This document shows positions 11,157-25,000 of a stretch of DNA of 64,000 bases, in pieces. This stretch comes from Carnegiea gigantea (taxonomy: Eukaryota; Streptophyta; Magnoliopsida; Caryophyllales; Cactaceae), in contig JAKOGI010001961.1 in the NCBI GenBank assembly GCA_029747015.1, positions 30,001 through 94,000 of the forward strand, in the 5' to 3' direction. The number at the start of each line of letters is the position of its first letter. Positions within the stretch are counted from its first letter, which is position 1. Made by a program: the position numbers and the translations under genes. The notes beneath the pieces are model-generated. The model did no database searches and had not been told where the DNA came from. It was given only the letters and a program-made list of their open reading frames with translations.

Positions 11157-14100
11157 TATAATGTCCTACCCAAAGGAGGCAAACGCATCACACCATGGAC
11201 GTCTAACTAGAAACACAAGGCTATTTAGACATCTTAACCTTAATTATCCTGTTAGTAGGTGTGCACAGCAGAAACTCATAACGAAATCTAACTAAAGTTG
11301 GAAAGAGTAGTTCTAGAACATACTTTTTCATACACATTTAGACCATATTCATAACAATCTTACATGTTTATGTACAAAATACATCCTTACTAATACTCAC
11401 TAAGCATAGTCTATATCATTGACATATAATATCGCCTATATTTCCAACCTGGTTATCCAAAAGCATTTAATAGCTAGCTACCCTACTTAATGCTCATGTG
11501 ATCCATTCCACTCTTTTCTTCCAAAAACCTAAAAAATAGTGAGGTCAAGAGTTCCCTGAGCCCAATGAATAACACTTGCCTTCCTCGTTGTTACACTTTG
11601 CATATTAATTAGTTAACACATAATCACATAGTATATATATCACATAGGACCATAACGTAGCATATAACACATGAAAGGTGATATAAGAACATGTTCATGC
11701 CAAAACATACAATCATACATTTCATATCTATTATGAAAATTATGCTTTTAAAATGTCACAAGCAAACACATATATATGCTATAAGACAGGGGATTAGACT
11801 AACTTAACCATACTTGTCCCATAGCAGGTACTATTCAAAGACCCTCGTTTCATGTTAGGTCCCTAAAGAAACTTCATAGTTAGCATATTTACTAAACTAA
11901 GCATGGTTGTCCCATACCAACTATACCCTTGGACTCATGGTTCTCACTTAAGTCTAAAGAAAAGTATAGTATGCCAAGCTCGACTAACGGTCCCATCAAT
12001 TGTAATCATAATTCCTACACACAACAACATATTTCATACAACTTTCTTTATAGTCTCATCATCACATAATATGTACCTTCCTAAAATTAATCACCATACC
12101 AAAGATACCTTAATATCCTTTCATTTCCAACTCGCAATCCGAATTCGTACTATGTCATATATTCTTAGTCAAACAAATGCTATTAATCACGACCCACACA
12201 AAGAACCATCACCACATAAGGGTGGCAAACATATCCTAGGGAATCAACTGCAATTCATTCATATGGTACCAACTAAACACCCTCGTTCCAGAGGTCGCGA
12301 ACCACCCACAAAGCATAAACCACAGAGTCACATCCACATCCTAGTAAGTTTGGATCGAAACATTCCTCACTAGGGAGCTACATGGCTAGAATAACACATG
12401 AGGGCGACATTCATATCCCAGGGTCCACTAAGTGACCTGAACATAATGGTAGTTACAACTATGGTCATAGCCTTAGAGCGTAATGTAACAATCTCATGCC
12501 AGACATGAACATCTTTCCCCATAAAAATATAGCATAACAAGATCACATAGTTCATATTATCGTAATAATATTTTCTAGCGAAACCCAATTTTAGAAATTT
12601 AACAAAAACAAAGTCAAATCAATGCATAAACTTACTCTAAACAATTGCACCAAGTTTCCACCATATAACTTAACTACAAGATTTGCAAACTATTGTATAT
12701 ATACAATTTATTCCAAAACATAAATGAACTGAGATATAATCCAACTTCAAATGGTTTCTATAATTTTCATCTATTTATTCCACTATATTATTATTCCAAA
12801 TGCATAAAAATAAAAAATATGTATCCAATTCTCCGCCAATGTACACAAACAGTCTACATACACAATAAAAAGGATAGCTTCACTCAAAAACTTATAACCT
12901 TGGAAATTCATATCTGACATTCATTAAAATTTGCAAGAATATGACAAATATCATGGAGATGTGATAGAAAAATTTTCATAATTTTTATCGAAGTGAATAA
13001 TTCACGGAAGTTAAAACAATGGCCAAAATTATGCACTAAATCGGTAACTTCGAGAAACATTTTATAACTCAAAAAATACGCATCCAAAATTCACGAAAAT
13101 TTACCAAGAGTTGAAAAATGTTAAGAAAAATCTACAATACAATTTTCATAATTTTTGCTTAATCTAATAACTCTAAGAAATTAGAAGAATAGCCGAAATT
13201 GTGCACTAAAACAAGGCAGTTTAAACCCCAAAAAAATCCATAACTCAAAAGCTACAACTCTAAAATTCATAAACTTCGCATAAAATTTTAAAATATTATA
13301 ATGAAGCTGCAATAGATCTTTTAGATTTTTTAGCCAAGCAAGTAGTTCCCAGAAATTCAAATGGCAGGCAAAATTAAGAAAAATATGAAAATAAAATCCC
13401 TTTTTTCCTGGCTTGAACTCCCTTAAATCACATGCTCAAGCAAACTATTCACAATCTAGTACATACAATACCAAATTCGCAGCAGGACCTTCAAATTTAT
13501 AATATCCACATAATCTAATAATCCCAAATAATCATGAAATTCCTAGTGGTGAGTTTCTAACAATTCAACCTAAGCTCTTAATCTATTAAATCCTAAAAAC
13601 ATCAAGTTCGTAACTTCAACCTTCAATGAATTTCTCAAATTCAAGCATAAACCATCAAAATAATCTTTCTCTAATCAATTTTAGGTTTAAGGAATGCAAG
13701 AATTACTTATCTCAATTCTCCTCCTCCTCCTTTGTCTTCTCCTCCTCTTTCTTCTTCTTTTGCTTCTTCTTTCTAATGGGATGTGTGTGTATGAAAACTA
13801 GGTTGAGGCGAATGCAAAGAACCCCCCTTGTCCCTCCATTTGCTACCAAGATCGTAATCCCTATTCTTCTTTCTTTTTCTCCTCATCCCTTTCCTTCTTC
13901 TTCTTCTTCTCCTCCTTCGCCTCCTCCTCCTCTCTGATGGTGTGTGTGTGCACGTGAATCAGTGTGGGAAAAGCAAAGAACCCATCTTTTTCACATGATA
14001 AAACCTCATATTTATTTCTTTTTCTTTTTTTGGTTAATTCACGCTCTATTTTTTTCTTCTACCTCATTTCTTTTTCTTTTTTTTGGCTAGCTTGTAGTAA

Positions 14101-14279
14101 ACTGCTAAATGAGGCATATTTCTAATTATTCCCCAAAAATAATAATACAAACACAAACACAAACACAAACACCAACTCCAACACATATACATATCAAAAA
14201 TAAATAACCCAAAGTATGCACATCAAAACATATATTAGCATATAAGTCAAAATTAGCAATTAAAATTCGTGTTGTTACC
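11157..14279 (-). repeat. Array LTR3, uninterrupted (3,123 bp)
   Basis: This is the best uninterrupted copy for judging LTR length. On minus it starts TGTAAC-like at 14279 (decayed to GGTAAC), carries a CACATG-decayed G-box (13992-13997), a duplicated pyrimidine-rich leader (plus 13700-13790 and 13840-13960), three subrepeats of about 170 bp (roughly 12840-13380) and ends near 11157. A 156-codon open frame on plus at 11903-12373 is not preserved in the other LTRs, so I do not call it a gene. Confidence 0.75.
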
Positions 14280-14439
14280 TCATTCCCCGCTTAAAAAGAA
14301 TTTCATCCTCTTAACTTGAAGTGCCTAATTGTCCACCATTATAACCCATAACAAACAAGGTCACCCAAGAAATAGATTGCGCACATAAACACACATATAT
14401 ACACATTGTCAAGAAAAAAGTCAGTCATAGGTGCACATA
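14280..14439 (-). other. Array spacer 3, truncated
   Basis: The polypurine-tract end next to LTR3 is present, but at about 14439 the spacer jumps directly into LTR body sequence. Compared with spacers 1 and 2, about 140 bp holding the primer site and the 3' end of LTR4 is deleted. Confidence 0.65.
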
Positions 14440-16975
14440 TTACTAGGCAAGCATGACGGAAGCTTCTAACAAAATCTATCCAAAGTTGGGCAAAGTAGTT
14501 ATAAAACATGCATTTAATACATATTTAAACCATATCCATAATAGTTTTACATGTTTGCATACAAGATACATCCTTAGTTGTATTCACTAGGCACAGTCTA
14601 TATCATCAACATATAATGAGACCTACATTCCCAACATAGTTATCCTAAAGCATTTAATAGCTAGCTATCCTTCTTAATGATCCTGTGGTCCGCTTTTTCT
14701 TCCAAAAACCTTAAAAATAGTGAGGTAATGAGTTCCCCGAGCCCAGTAAATAGCCCTTACCTTCCTCATGTTAGACTTTGCACATTAATCGTTTTAACAC
14801 ATAATCACATAGTGTGCATATTGCATGGGATCAGAACGTAGCATATAACACATGGAAAGTCATATAAGAATATGATCATGCTAAAAGATGCAATCATACA
14901 TTTTATATCTATTATGCAAAGTATGCTCTTGAAACTTCACAAGCACATGCACGTATCTGCCATAAGATAGGTGATTAGACTAACTCAACAATACATGTCC
15001 AATACAAGGTATGATTCAAGGACTCATGATTCCACTTAAGTCCTTAAACAAAGTCCACTATTAGCTTATTCACTAAACTAACCATGGTTGTTCGATAATA
15101 ATTGTGGCCCTTGGGCTCCTAGTCCTTACTCGAGTCCAAGAGAAAGTAGAGTCTATTAAGTTCGACTAATGGTCTAATTAAGATGATAACCACAACTCCC
15201 ACATTTACACCTACATGATTCTTGCAAACTTTTTCATAGTCTCATAATCACATAATATACACGTTCCTAAAATCAATCTCCATGCCAAAGATACCTTAAC
15301 ATTATGTCATTTCGAACTTGAAAACCGAATTCATAACATACCACATATTCTTAGCCAAATGAAAGTTCTTTATTTTTGCGAAAATCAACTTATGACCCAC
15401 ATAAGAAACCATCACAGTCTGAAGGTGGCAAACATATCCTACTAGATAAGCCACAATTCATTCATATGGAATCGACCATCCATCCTCACTCTAGAGAACG
15501 CGATCAGCCTAAAAAACATAAACCACATACTCACATTCACATCCTACTAAGTTTTGCTTAAAACCTTCCTCAATAGGGACTAACATGGCTAACATAACAT
15601 ATAAGGTCGACGTTCATATCCTAGGGAATTAGTTAGAATTTCTCTCACTAGGTGACCTGAACATAACGACAATTACGACTGTGGTTATACCTCCAGAGTT
15701 CAACGTAATAGCCTCAAGCAAGAAATCCTCTTTCCCCATAAAAACTTAACTTGAAGAGATCTTATAGTTCATATTTATCGTAATTATATTTTGCGATGAA
15801 ATCTAACTTCACAATTTTAACAAAAATATAGTCTAAGCAATGCATAAAGTTACTTTAAGCAATTGCTCCAAGCTTCCACCACATAACTGAGCTACAGCTT
15901 TTGTAAAGGAACGTACATGTAAAATTTATTCAAAAACATAAGAAAATCGAGACATAATCCAACTCCAAATAGTTTTCACAATTTTCATCAATTCATTCCA
16001 CTATTTTAATATTCCTAATGCTAAAAAACAGACCACATGCATTCAATTCTCAGCTAATGTACACAAACATATCCAGGTACACACTAAAAATGATAACTTC
16101 ACTCAAAATTTATAAGTTTGGAAATACACATCCAACATTCATCACAATTTATAGGAAATTTCCAAATATCATGTAGAAGCTATGGTATAATTTTCAGAAT
16201 CTTCATCCTAGCCAATAATTTATAGATATTAGAACAACGACTAAAATTCATAAAAAAAATTTCCCAAGAATTACAAAATATTATTAAGAATCTGCAGTGA
16301 AATTTTATAATTTTTCACCAATCTAGTAAATCTCAAAAATTAAAGCAATAGCTAAAATTATGCACTAAAACAGGGTAGTTTCAATAAAAATCCATAACTT
16401 TGAAGCTTCACGTCCATAATTTACAAAACTTTTCATGAAATTTCCAAATATTATGGAGAAGTTACAGTAAATATTTCAGAATTTTTGGCCAAGCAAGTAA
16501 TTCTTAGAAATTCAAACAGTGAATGAAATTACAGAAAATTCAAATATAAAGCCCCTTTTCTTCCCCCACTTCGATTCTCTTAAACTATCTACTCAAGCAA
16601 ACTATTCACAACCTAGTACATATAAGATCAAATTTGCAACCCCACCTTCATAATATGCACATAATCCAACAATCACAAATAATCATGAAATTCCTAGTTG
16701 TGGGTTTCTAATAATTGAACTTAGGCTTTTAATCCATTAAGCCCTAAAACATAAAGTTCATTTCTTCAACCTTTAATTAATTTCCTAAATTTAAGCAAAG
16801 TCCATCAAACTAATATTTCCCAAATCAATTTTGGCTGTAGGGAATGCAAGAATCGCTCATCTCAACTTGCTACCAAGACCCTAGTCCCTCTTCTTCTTCC
16901 TCTCGTCATCCTCCTCTTTAAAGGGGGGTGTGTGTGCATGAATTAGATTGGGACAAAAGCAAGGAACCCCCTATT
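14440..16975 (-). repeat. Array LTR4, left segment (interrupted by the LARD)
   Basis: This is the distal 2.5 kb of LTR4, containing the 170-bp subrepeats (about 16080-16530) and one copy of the pyrimidine-rich leader (plus 16860-16925). It stops at the target site CTATT (16971-16975) of the LARD insertion. The rest of the same LTR is 29404-29624. Confidence 0.75.
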
Positions 16976-17208
16976 TGTAATGGTCTGACCCTAATGTTCA
17001 TATTAATTACATTGAATCACCTTAATTATAAATTCATCAAGTTGGGCCCAAGCATTTCACCCGTCATTTTCTCACTTCAATTCAGCATTTTCTTTACATG
17101 TATTTGTACCATTGCAGGTTGAATCAGCAGAATGGCCTCGAAAATGGATTTTTGGTTACTCAAAAAATAATTCATTAAAAAAAATTTACCATTTTGCCCT
17201 TGCCCCTA

Positions 17209-19982
17209 TCATATATATATATATATTAAAAGTTGGATTGAACTCATGTATGAGCGACACGTGGGATGCCACACAGGATGCCATTTAGGGTGTCACTTGG
17301 GATAAGAATGCCATGTAGGATAGCAACATAAAAATCTTCTATTATGTAATTAAGATGGATGTAGGTTATTAATACAATTTTAATTCAATTTAATGTTAAC
17401 TTTTCTTACATGTTATGACTAATTAGTAATTGAATTTTGTCTTAAAAAACTTAAATGTTAAGCAAAGAAATGATTTAGATGTTACCCAAGAAAAAAAAAT
17501 TTAAGTGTGTTAGACATTATTTTGAGGTAAGTATACATTGGACATTTAAATCTAAATATATTAGTTTTAAATTTAAGTGTGTTATAACTATTTTAAGTTG
17601 GTATAATGTTTAGTTTCTGTTCACATTTGTAACTAACGTTCATGATATTAAAAACAAAAATGTTTCAATGATTTATTCAATTTATATTTCACTTGAAATT
17701 ATATTTTACACTCAAAAATCACATAGTACAATTAGTTCGTTTAGCAAATTTAAATTAAAATTTAATAGGTAAATTAATATACAAGAGTAGTTTGTCTACA
17801 TCCCCGCAATATATCATGATTGTTCATAAATTAGTAGTACTCCCCTCCCTCCCCCCCCAAAAAGAATGTTAAAAGTTTTCCTAAATTCAAATTGCAGTAA
17901 AATTTCTTCATCTGCTACTAATCTCCCTTTCTTCTTTTTGAAAATTTTTTATTTTTCTTTGTTGGTTTTATTATAAATAATTATACACTAAAGAGATAAG
18001 ATTTTGGTCAAAGACTTATATGTCTTTTTGTTACTATTGTCAACAATTTTTCAATGCTTTGTTGATTATGAGAATAATTAATCAAATTTATTTTTATTCA
18101 AATCATGGATTAAATAGTCGGAAGAACCATGATCACTATTAAATAATATTAAAGGTGTTGTTAAACTATTGAAATAATCTTCAATGGACATATGAAGTAA
18201 GTGCATGTATAATGGATATAATTAAACCAATAGAAAACTCTAGGGAAAAAAATGCTCCTTCTGCGATGATTATTAGTTTTAAATGGCATGCACGACCTTA
18301 CGAATTTGACATTTGGTCTCACATATGCTAAATAATGTTTTACTAATTTATTCTTATTGGTAAATTACCTTATTATTTTATTTGAATGTCCGTCTTTAAT
18401 ATTATACAACCTTTGCTAGATACCTCATTATTTCATTTTAATGCTCACCTTTAATTATTATATTATATGTTATTTTTGAAATTAATTACCTCATTATCAC
18501 AACAGCTGCTCATTTTACTTTGAGTTTTTCTTAATTTGCAATTCCTATAAATAAGGACTTAATTTTGTAGTATCTCATCTAAGTATGTGATGAAAAGGAA
18601 AATTTGTGTCTCCATATAATTCTTAGTTGTGGAAGAATACACAAATGAGTCATAACAAATGCTGATTGACTAAAATAGAAGAATCGTATTCTTTTTGCAA
18701 TCAATGTCAAGATAAAAGTTACAATCGCTAGAATTATTTTGTACTCATCTTAGACAAAGTGACCATTTGTATTTTAAAAAAAAAAGGCAATTTTCTATTC
18801 ATGTTTTCTATACAATGACTATAAATAAAGTCAAGGACAATCATAAAAATATTTAGGAGTTTATCTTCTAAAATCGGTATTAAGTCATGGACAATTGAAT
18901 TGCAGCATCATTGGTGACTTGACCAAAGGATTTAAAGTTTATCATTAAACATAACAATGAACACCAACAAGGATACACAAGAAATATTGTCTACCAAGAA
19001 GTGTCTAACAACCTACCAACGGTTATATGTATGCACTCAAAATAACTTCACTACTACAAATTATCAATTAAAAAAAAAAACAAATTGGCACTATATATCT
19101 TTTACTGGTAGTAAATTCCCACAAAATGTTAGTTCTAATTATACAAATACCATAACATATTACGATTCTTAGAATTAAATATAATTGGAGATTAAAATAA
19201 TAATAATAAATAAATTCCTCCAATATTGTTCAGGCAACTCCAGGAAGATGAAATATACCAGAAGTGCACAATTGAAATATCTCTCTGTAGGTAAGCATAA
19301 ATCAATACAAAAATATTATCGTACATGTTTTGATTAAATGATAAGTATGTAAAAAAGCATTACATGCATTTAACAATACATCGTTAATGATAAGTAGGTA
19401 GAAACAAACGAAAAATCAAAACATAACTTAATATAATATGTGTTACTTTTGCATGTTACTTAACATGAGAATGAAAGTTGGCGACTAATAGATAGCGAAA
19501 ATGATAAATCCTATGTGTTATTGAACATTTCATATTAGAATTATTTTCCATACATTACATTTCATATTACCATATGATGCATTTTTAAAAATAAAGTCCA
19601 AGTTTAAGAAAGACAACATTAAATTATTGAAAATACTATGATTTTTCTTTACTTCTTTGCTCCCACCGTCAATATGATTATTTCACAAAATTATTTAAAC
19701 TTAAAAAAAACCACAAAGCGTCACACCTCATAATATCTTAAAACAAAAAAATAATTAAAAACTTCTTAACTAACATGATTAAAAAAGATAGACTGCACAT
19801 CAAAAATTCAAGTACATATACTTAAAGCGACTTCATATTAAATAAAGTTAGAAAAAAGGTACTACCATCAAGTCTATGAAACTCAGTATGGTATAGCACC
19901 AAAAACAACACATGCAACAAGATACTGAAACTTATTAACTGAGAAGTTATAGCTATCGTGCAATGCACGGGTAAAAAACTAG
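17209..19982 (+). mobile_element. Non-autonomous Helitron (2,774 bp) in the LARD 5' LTR TATA box
   Basis: The uninterrupted 3' LTR reads GCCCCTATATATATA at 27308. In the 5' LTR the same sequence splits as GCCCCTA | TC...CTAG | TATATATATG. The insert thus begins TC, ends CTAG and lies between A and T, the Helitron hallmark, without a TSD. Just before the end is the hairpin CGTGC-AAT-GCACG followed by GGTAAAAAACTAG. No Rep/helicase reading frame is present; the interior is AT-rich. Its absence from the 3' LTR shows that it arrived after the LARD. Confidence 0.88.
19957..19969 (+). other. Helitron 3' terminal hairpin
   Basis: CGTGCAATGCACG has 5-bp arms and a 3-nt loop, 13 bases upstream of the CTAG terminus at 19982. 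Position and form match the Helitron 3' end. Confidence 0.8.
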
Positions 19983-20071
19983 TATATATATGTGGGGGGG
20001 CTCTCATCTCACGCCACTCACACACACACACGGGCAGAGGGAGAGGGGAAAGAAGAGAGAGGAGAGAGAAA

Positions 20072-20109
<38 letters not shown>

Positions 20110-20195
20110 AGAAAGAGGAGAGAGAAAGAAGAAAGGAAAAAGGAAAAAAGGGAGGAAGAGGAGATTAAAGTTTTGGATTCCGGAGCAACTTCGAG

Positions 20196-21645
20196 GTGAG
20201 TAATTCTTGGTTCCTCGATTTAAAATTTTCCATTTGATATTTTATGATTTAGTATATTAAACATATTCATGTCAAGCGGTAGATGTCAATAATATAATTT
20301 CATGATTAATTGTAACGATTGAGGTATTGTGAGTTGTTAAGTATGATATGAATGCATTCACTATAGTTTCAAAGTTATGAAATTGAGGGAAAATTTGCCT
20401 GATAATTTCATGCTGAAGATCAGTTAATGCTTTGATTATTGGGAGCTATTGGGTTGGACAACATTGTGACAATTTTTCTGAAGAATATACATATTATTGG
20501 ACATTTGTAATAAAAAGTCGTGAATTTGGAGGTACATTTGTAAGTCATGAATTCCAAGTATGTATTTTCTGAATTACGGATTTTGATCAGGATGTTATGT
20601 TCAATGAAATGTGATTATATGGGTTCGTTACGTTACGTCTTTGGGAGAAAAACTCATATCTTGACCAAGGCTATTACAGAACATTCTAGAATTATGCTCA
20701 TAGTAATGACTGTCGTTATGTCATTTATTGCCTTCACATGGCAATGCCAGGAACCAGTAATGGCACTAAAAGATTAATAATGATTCGGGCATAAATGACC
20801 ATAAGATAATAATTTAAATTATGCAACGACAGGCATTAATAACAAGGGCCCATACTAATGATAATTTAACAAAGCAAGGACAAGTAAGCCGTTACTGTTA
20901 CCCCATTACGCGTTTATCACGACAGGGATTTAAATTATCTATTAAAACAAGATATTTAAGAATAGGGATGAAAGCAAAACAAAGTAGCGTCAAGTCAATA
21001 GCCTCTTACATACTAATAATTAACACATGGCTCACGGAATTCAAATTATCGATCAAACCAAGAAATGTCAACAAATTTCATAACCTTGCACTAATCACAA
21101 GAGAATTACATATGTAAAGCAGGAAGGAGGCCACATTTGTCGGTTCAAGCTGCCAGCGTATATTTTTCATTACAAAGGAAAGGGAATCTCAAAGACCAGG
21201 TACGTACATTGCCTGTGCTCTTCAAAAACTCACAGTATTCTCAGCAATGCAAAATTAATATAAGATTCATTTAATGAATCAATTTCTCAATGTTTAGTCA
21301 CATAAACAAGTGGCCCCGCCAATCCTCATTAGGGCTTATGCCCAACAATTATCAAGGCTTATGCCGACCAATATACCCACGCGCGGCGTCAACTCAGGCT
21401 TCTCGATCGGCCTGGGGGGTGAGCACCCAAAGTATGATCGTTTCAAGATGTACATCGACCAAGGGGTCCACTTTCAGATAACAATCAGCAGATCCATTTT
21501 ACTTACGCATTCTCTCTCTCCTGTTTGTAAAGCAAAAATGGTTGCGGCCGGCCCAACTCATTTACCAAAACTTATTTTACCACATAGGAATGTACGTGCT
21601 GAGCTTCGGCTCATCATTCGCATGTTTTCATGTTTTCTATTTTAG
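20196..21645 (+). other. Predicted intron inside the LARD 5' LTR
   Basis: The GA-rich leader ends GAG|GTGAGT at 20196. A pyrimidine-rich tract ending TTTTCTATTTTAG reaches 21645. The same pair occurs in the 3' LTR (27563 to 29013), and the acceptor is kept in the related solo LTR (AG at 36742-36743, TTTTGTGTTTTAG). Splicing would join the leader to the last 385 bp of the LTR and the primer-site region. It is a prediction from splice-site form and conservation only. Confidence 0.4.
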
Positions 21646-22034
21646 GTATGGAAAGACGGCAACAGTAATTCTTCGTAATTCTCCTGAGAAACCAGAAAGC
21701 CGCTAAAACAAGAGACTTCTGCTGATTACTAGCCAGTCAGCGCTTACAGTGATGATAGGTGAGTAACTGAGAGGTTACGGTTGCCATTTCTTTGAAATCT
21801 GAAGACAATAATACTTCGCATTAGTACCTCAAAGTTACCACATGAGGAACAAATAGTATGAAGAGATAAATACTTGTCTGAGGTAATTTCAGTTGTTTAC
21901 TAAATTAGTTAGCCTTGTTCCAACCTGGAACGGCGATAACGCCTCCCTTCAAATCAAAAATCTTTCGCTACAGATTAATAAATTCATGGTTAAGCTAAGA
22001 TAAGCAGCATTAACTTTTAGAGGTGTTACAGTTA

Positions 22035-22047
22035 TGGTATCAGAGCC
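22035..22047 (+). other. LARD primer-binding site (initiator Met tRNA)
   Basis: TGGTATCAGAGCC begins four bases after the 5' LTR end and is a perfect match to the canonical initiator-Met-tRNA complement. Confidence 0.88.
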
Positions 22048-25000
22048 CCGTTTAGCATCACTGTGAGCTAGAAGGATGCCTATGAGGTAGGCTGGATCAG
22101 TGAGACGAATGTGTGACCAGGAATTCATGTGTATAAGTGTATCATGGGGATGTTTTAGAAAACATTTACCTAGCCTGAATCTTTTGATAATAAGATCAAT
22201 GGTATAGTTACATAACTCTTTAGGGGTTTTATCGATTGTAAACTAGAGCGAGGATGCATTTAGTCAACTTCTTGGTGACGTGTGTAGTCCAGAAAAGTAA
22301 GCTAAGCTCATAGCAAATCTTGTGGAATCCTGGGTCGCTTATTTGTCATCAGAAGACTTTCAACCTAGAGAATTGGTTTTATTATGATGTAATGAATACA
22401 TAACGTTTGGGTATCGTGAGGTTTCAACTATTGCAAGCAGGTAAAGTTTGCAAATGCTTGTATGATCTAATGCAATATTGAATTATATTATACATGTGAG
22501 ATGGGAGGAATGTACCTTGCAGCGATATTCATAGGTTGGATTATTAGGAAATATCCATCGCAAAGTTGTAGAAATGGGAATGCAAAGGGCCTATCGCAGT
22601 GTCATGAATGCTTTACAATAATCATAAGGAGCCCTGTTGGGCAATTCAATAGCTTATGTAGTGTAAATTGATCTTATATTGATTGTATGGGTCAAGATAA
22701 GATGTCACACAAAGAATGTGTTGTTGTTAAGTTGCATGTGGAGTATGTGAACCTACGTAGGCTACCGACTGCTAGGTGCAGACAAGTCATTATACCTTAG
22801 AAGCATGGTTAGCAGTAACAAAGGCAGAAGGGTATGGGGATATTTATATCTGAAATGTTAGGGGACGTTTTGAAATCTGGGTCGTTGACCCAGATCATAT
22901 AAACAAGTAAGCCTCAACTTGGGCAATATAGACATAGGAAACATCGGGAATGTGTGGGGAGAACTCTTTCAGAGATTCCCAATTCTATAATGTTATATGA
23001 GATAAATCAAAATCTACAAGTACCTAGAGATTATCATGGATGAATTTTAGGTGGCATATCTCAGAAGACTCTTGAAAACAACTAAGGTTTGAAGTTGCTC
23101 ATGATCATGCAAGTTTAGAGCGTAATGATGAGATTTTGTGATCTTTGACATTGGTAATGAATATCAAGATGTGTATGCCAATCCACATGAGTTCAAGAGT
23201 AATTTTAGTGAATGGTTATGTGAAGAAAAGTTTGCAAATATGTGGTTATTGTGCTGTCAATAGACCTGAAACATGGGTTACTTTGGGAGAAAATTGGTAT
23301 CAATTGGCATGTCAAAAATTCATGCTTTTTGGTTTAATGATAACTTGAGGAGTTAGCTTTCAATAAGCTCTGGAATTACTCAATTTGAGTTGTGTACACA
23401 AAGTTATGGCCACTTTACTGAAAACTGTGCAGAATATATTGAAATTGGGATTGTGCACGTCTGTGTTCTACCCTAATTTTAGGAACCTTACTATGTGAAT
23501 CATGCTTCGTGTCCTCAATAAAAGTTTTAGTGGACATTATGATTTTTTTTCATATTAAGGTTTTACATCTTCTTTGCAGATCGGGAATGAAAGATATGGA
23601 TTTTCTAATGCAGGCCATCAAGCAGCACCCATTTGGACATATTTTTAGAAAATTCTATGGGTCTTACCCAAAAAAAAATAATAATTTATTATTACAAAGT
23701 GTAGTGAGGTCAACAAGTTTGATTATGTACAGAAGCTTACTTGGGTTGACAGCTGAAGTTCAATAAGTATTAAGAGATTCTAAGGAGACGGTATTAATAA
23801 TGTCTCTTATTATGGGTTAGGTCATGAGTATTGAGAGGCTCAGCAATACTCATTAGATTGAGTAAAATAATTTAAGGGGGGAAGATTATGCCTTGTGGAG
23901 CATCAGGTAATTTGATAAGCAAGCTTTTGGAATTAACAACGATCAGAAAAAGACGATCATCTACAAAAGTGAAACCGTAGGGGAGAGGCTTGAGGATATA
24001 CCAAATATATCGATGGGTTTGTTGTTTTTGAATGTGGAAGCATAATCATTGGACCTTATTGCCAAGAGTAAATAAGATTCTGGGAGACAAGTAATCATTG
24101 GAGAAGCATAATAAGTACAATGATTATTAGAATTGAACTTTGGGGACTATTGACGCATTATAGAATATGTCGGTAAGAAATTGAAAAGGTGAATTAAGCA
24201 TACATATATCTATCTATTGCATGGACTTTATGGAGGTATTACAAGTGATTCTATGAGGATGAGATGTCAAATTTCAAAAAAGCATTATTGTAACACAACG
24301 TCAGGTTCAAACAACAACGGATTGTGGAATATTAAAATCCATGAGATAACTGTGTATCGACTGAAATTCAGGCACCTTTCCTTTGATCTTCTCAAATCCT
24401 CAAAACCTCATCAGCATGAATCTCAGTATTGTGATACCAGTATTGAACCAAATGGGAGTCCACTAACCTTTGCATAATTGATAATAGGCTCCCTTGTCAG
24501 ATATTACTGCCTAAGTTAGCATCCTTCTTGATCTCTTTGGCTACCACCTAAAGCTAGCCACCCTCTTAGTATGCCATAACATACTCTAATTTGTAATTCC
24601 TTTCAGTTACATTAAGCTCTACAGACTATTTAATTATTACAGCAATACTTCATCACCAATTCTTTCATTGAATTTTCTCAAGACTTTAATGTCTATAAGA
24701 GAATCCCTACCATTATGATAAATCACATCTCTCTAATGCCTCCACTGATTACCTATGTTCCGCTCATTCACCAGAGCCATTAATTCAATGATGATGTGAT
24801 CTTTTCTTCCCCCCCAACATCCAATCATGACATGGATAACAACTCTCCTACCATTTCGGTTTTGGATTCATGCACAAAGTTGTGATTCCATATAATCAAT
24901 GATTGGAATTCTTTCATTCTTATTGCCCTCTATATCTAAATTATTTACACTTATCGCTTACTTTCACTTCATCACGGTAATAACTTTTATTTTACTATCC

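Larger units (their letters stand above)
16976..22030 (+). repeat. 5' LTR of the LARD (interrupted by Helitron)
   Basis: It starts TGTAATGGTC and ends GGTGTTACA. Without the Helitron it is about 2.28 kb, against 2.32 kb for the 3' LTR. It contains a TATA-like run split by the Helitron, a purine-rich (GA)n leader (about 20030-20165), a GAG|GTGAGT donor-like site (GT at 20196) and an acceptor-like TATTTTAG (AG at 21644-21645). The 111-codon frame at 21310-21645 is judged non-coding. Confidence 0.88.

Noticed and set aside
11903..12373. A 156-codon open frame on plus within array LTR3.
   Set aside because: It runs antisense to the LTR and is broken in the equivalent part of LTR4, LTR5, LTR6 and LTR7. 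AT-rich repeats give such frames by chance.
17209..19982. An autonomous Helitron.
   Set aside because: No Rep/helicase motif or long frame is present and 2.8 kb is too short.
20030..20203. Arg/Glu/Lys-rich frames over the (GA)n leader in the LARD 5' LTR (also 27326-27570 in the 3' LTR).
   Set aside because: These are low-complexity translations of a purine tract, open in several frames at once.
21310..21645. 111-codon frame in the LARD 5' LTR, with a 123-codon twin in the 3' LTR (28642-29013).
   Set aside because: The two LTRs are near-identical copies, so shared openness is expected. In the diverged solo LTR the matching region has frame-breaking indels, and the frame lies in the predicted intron.
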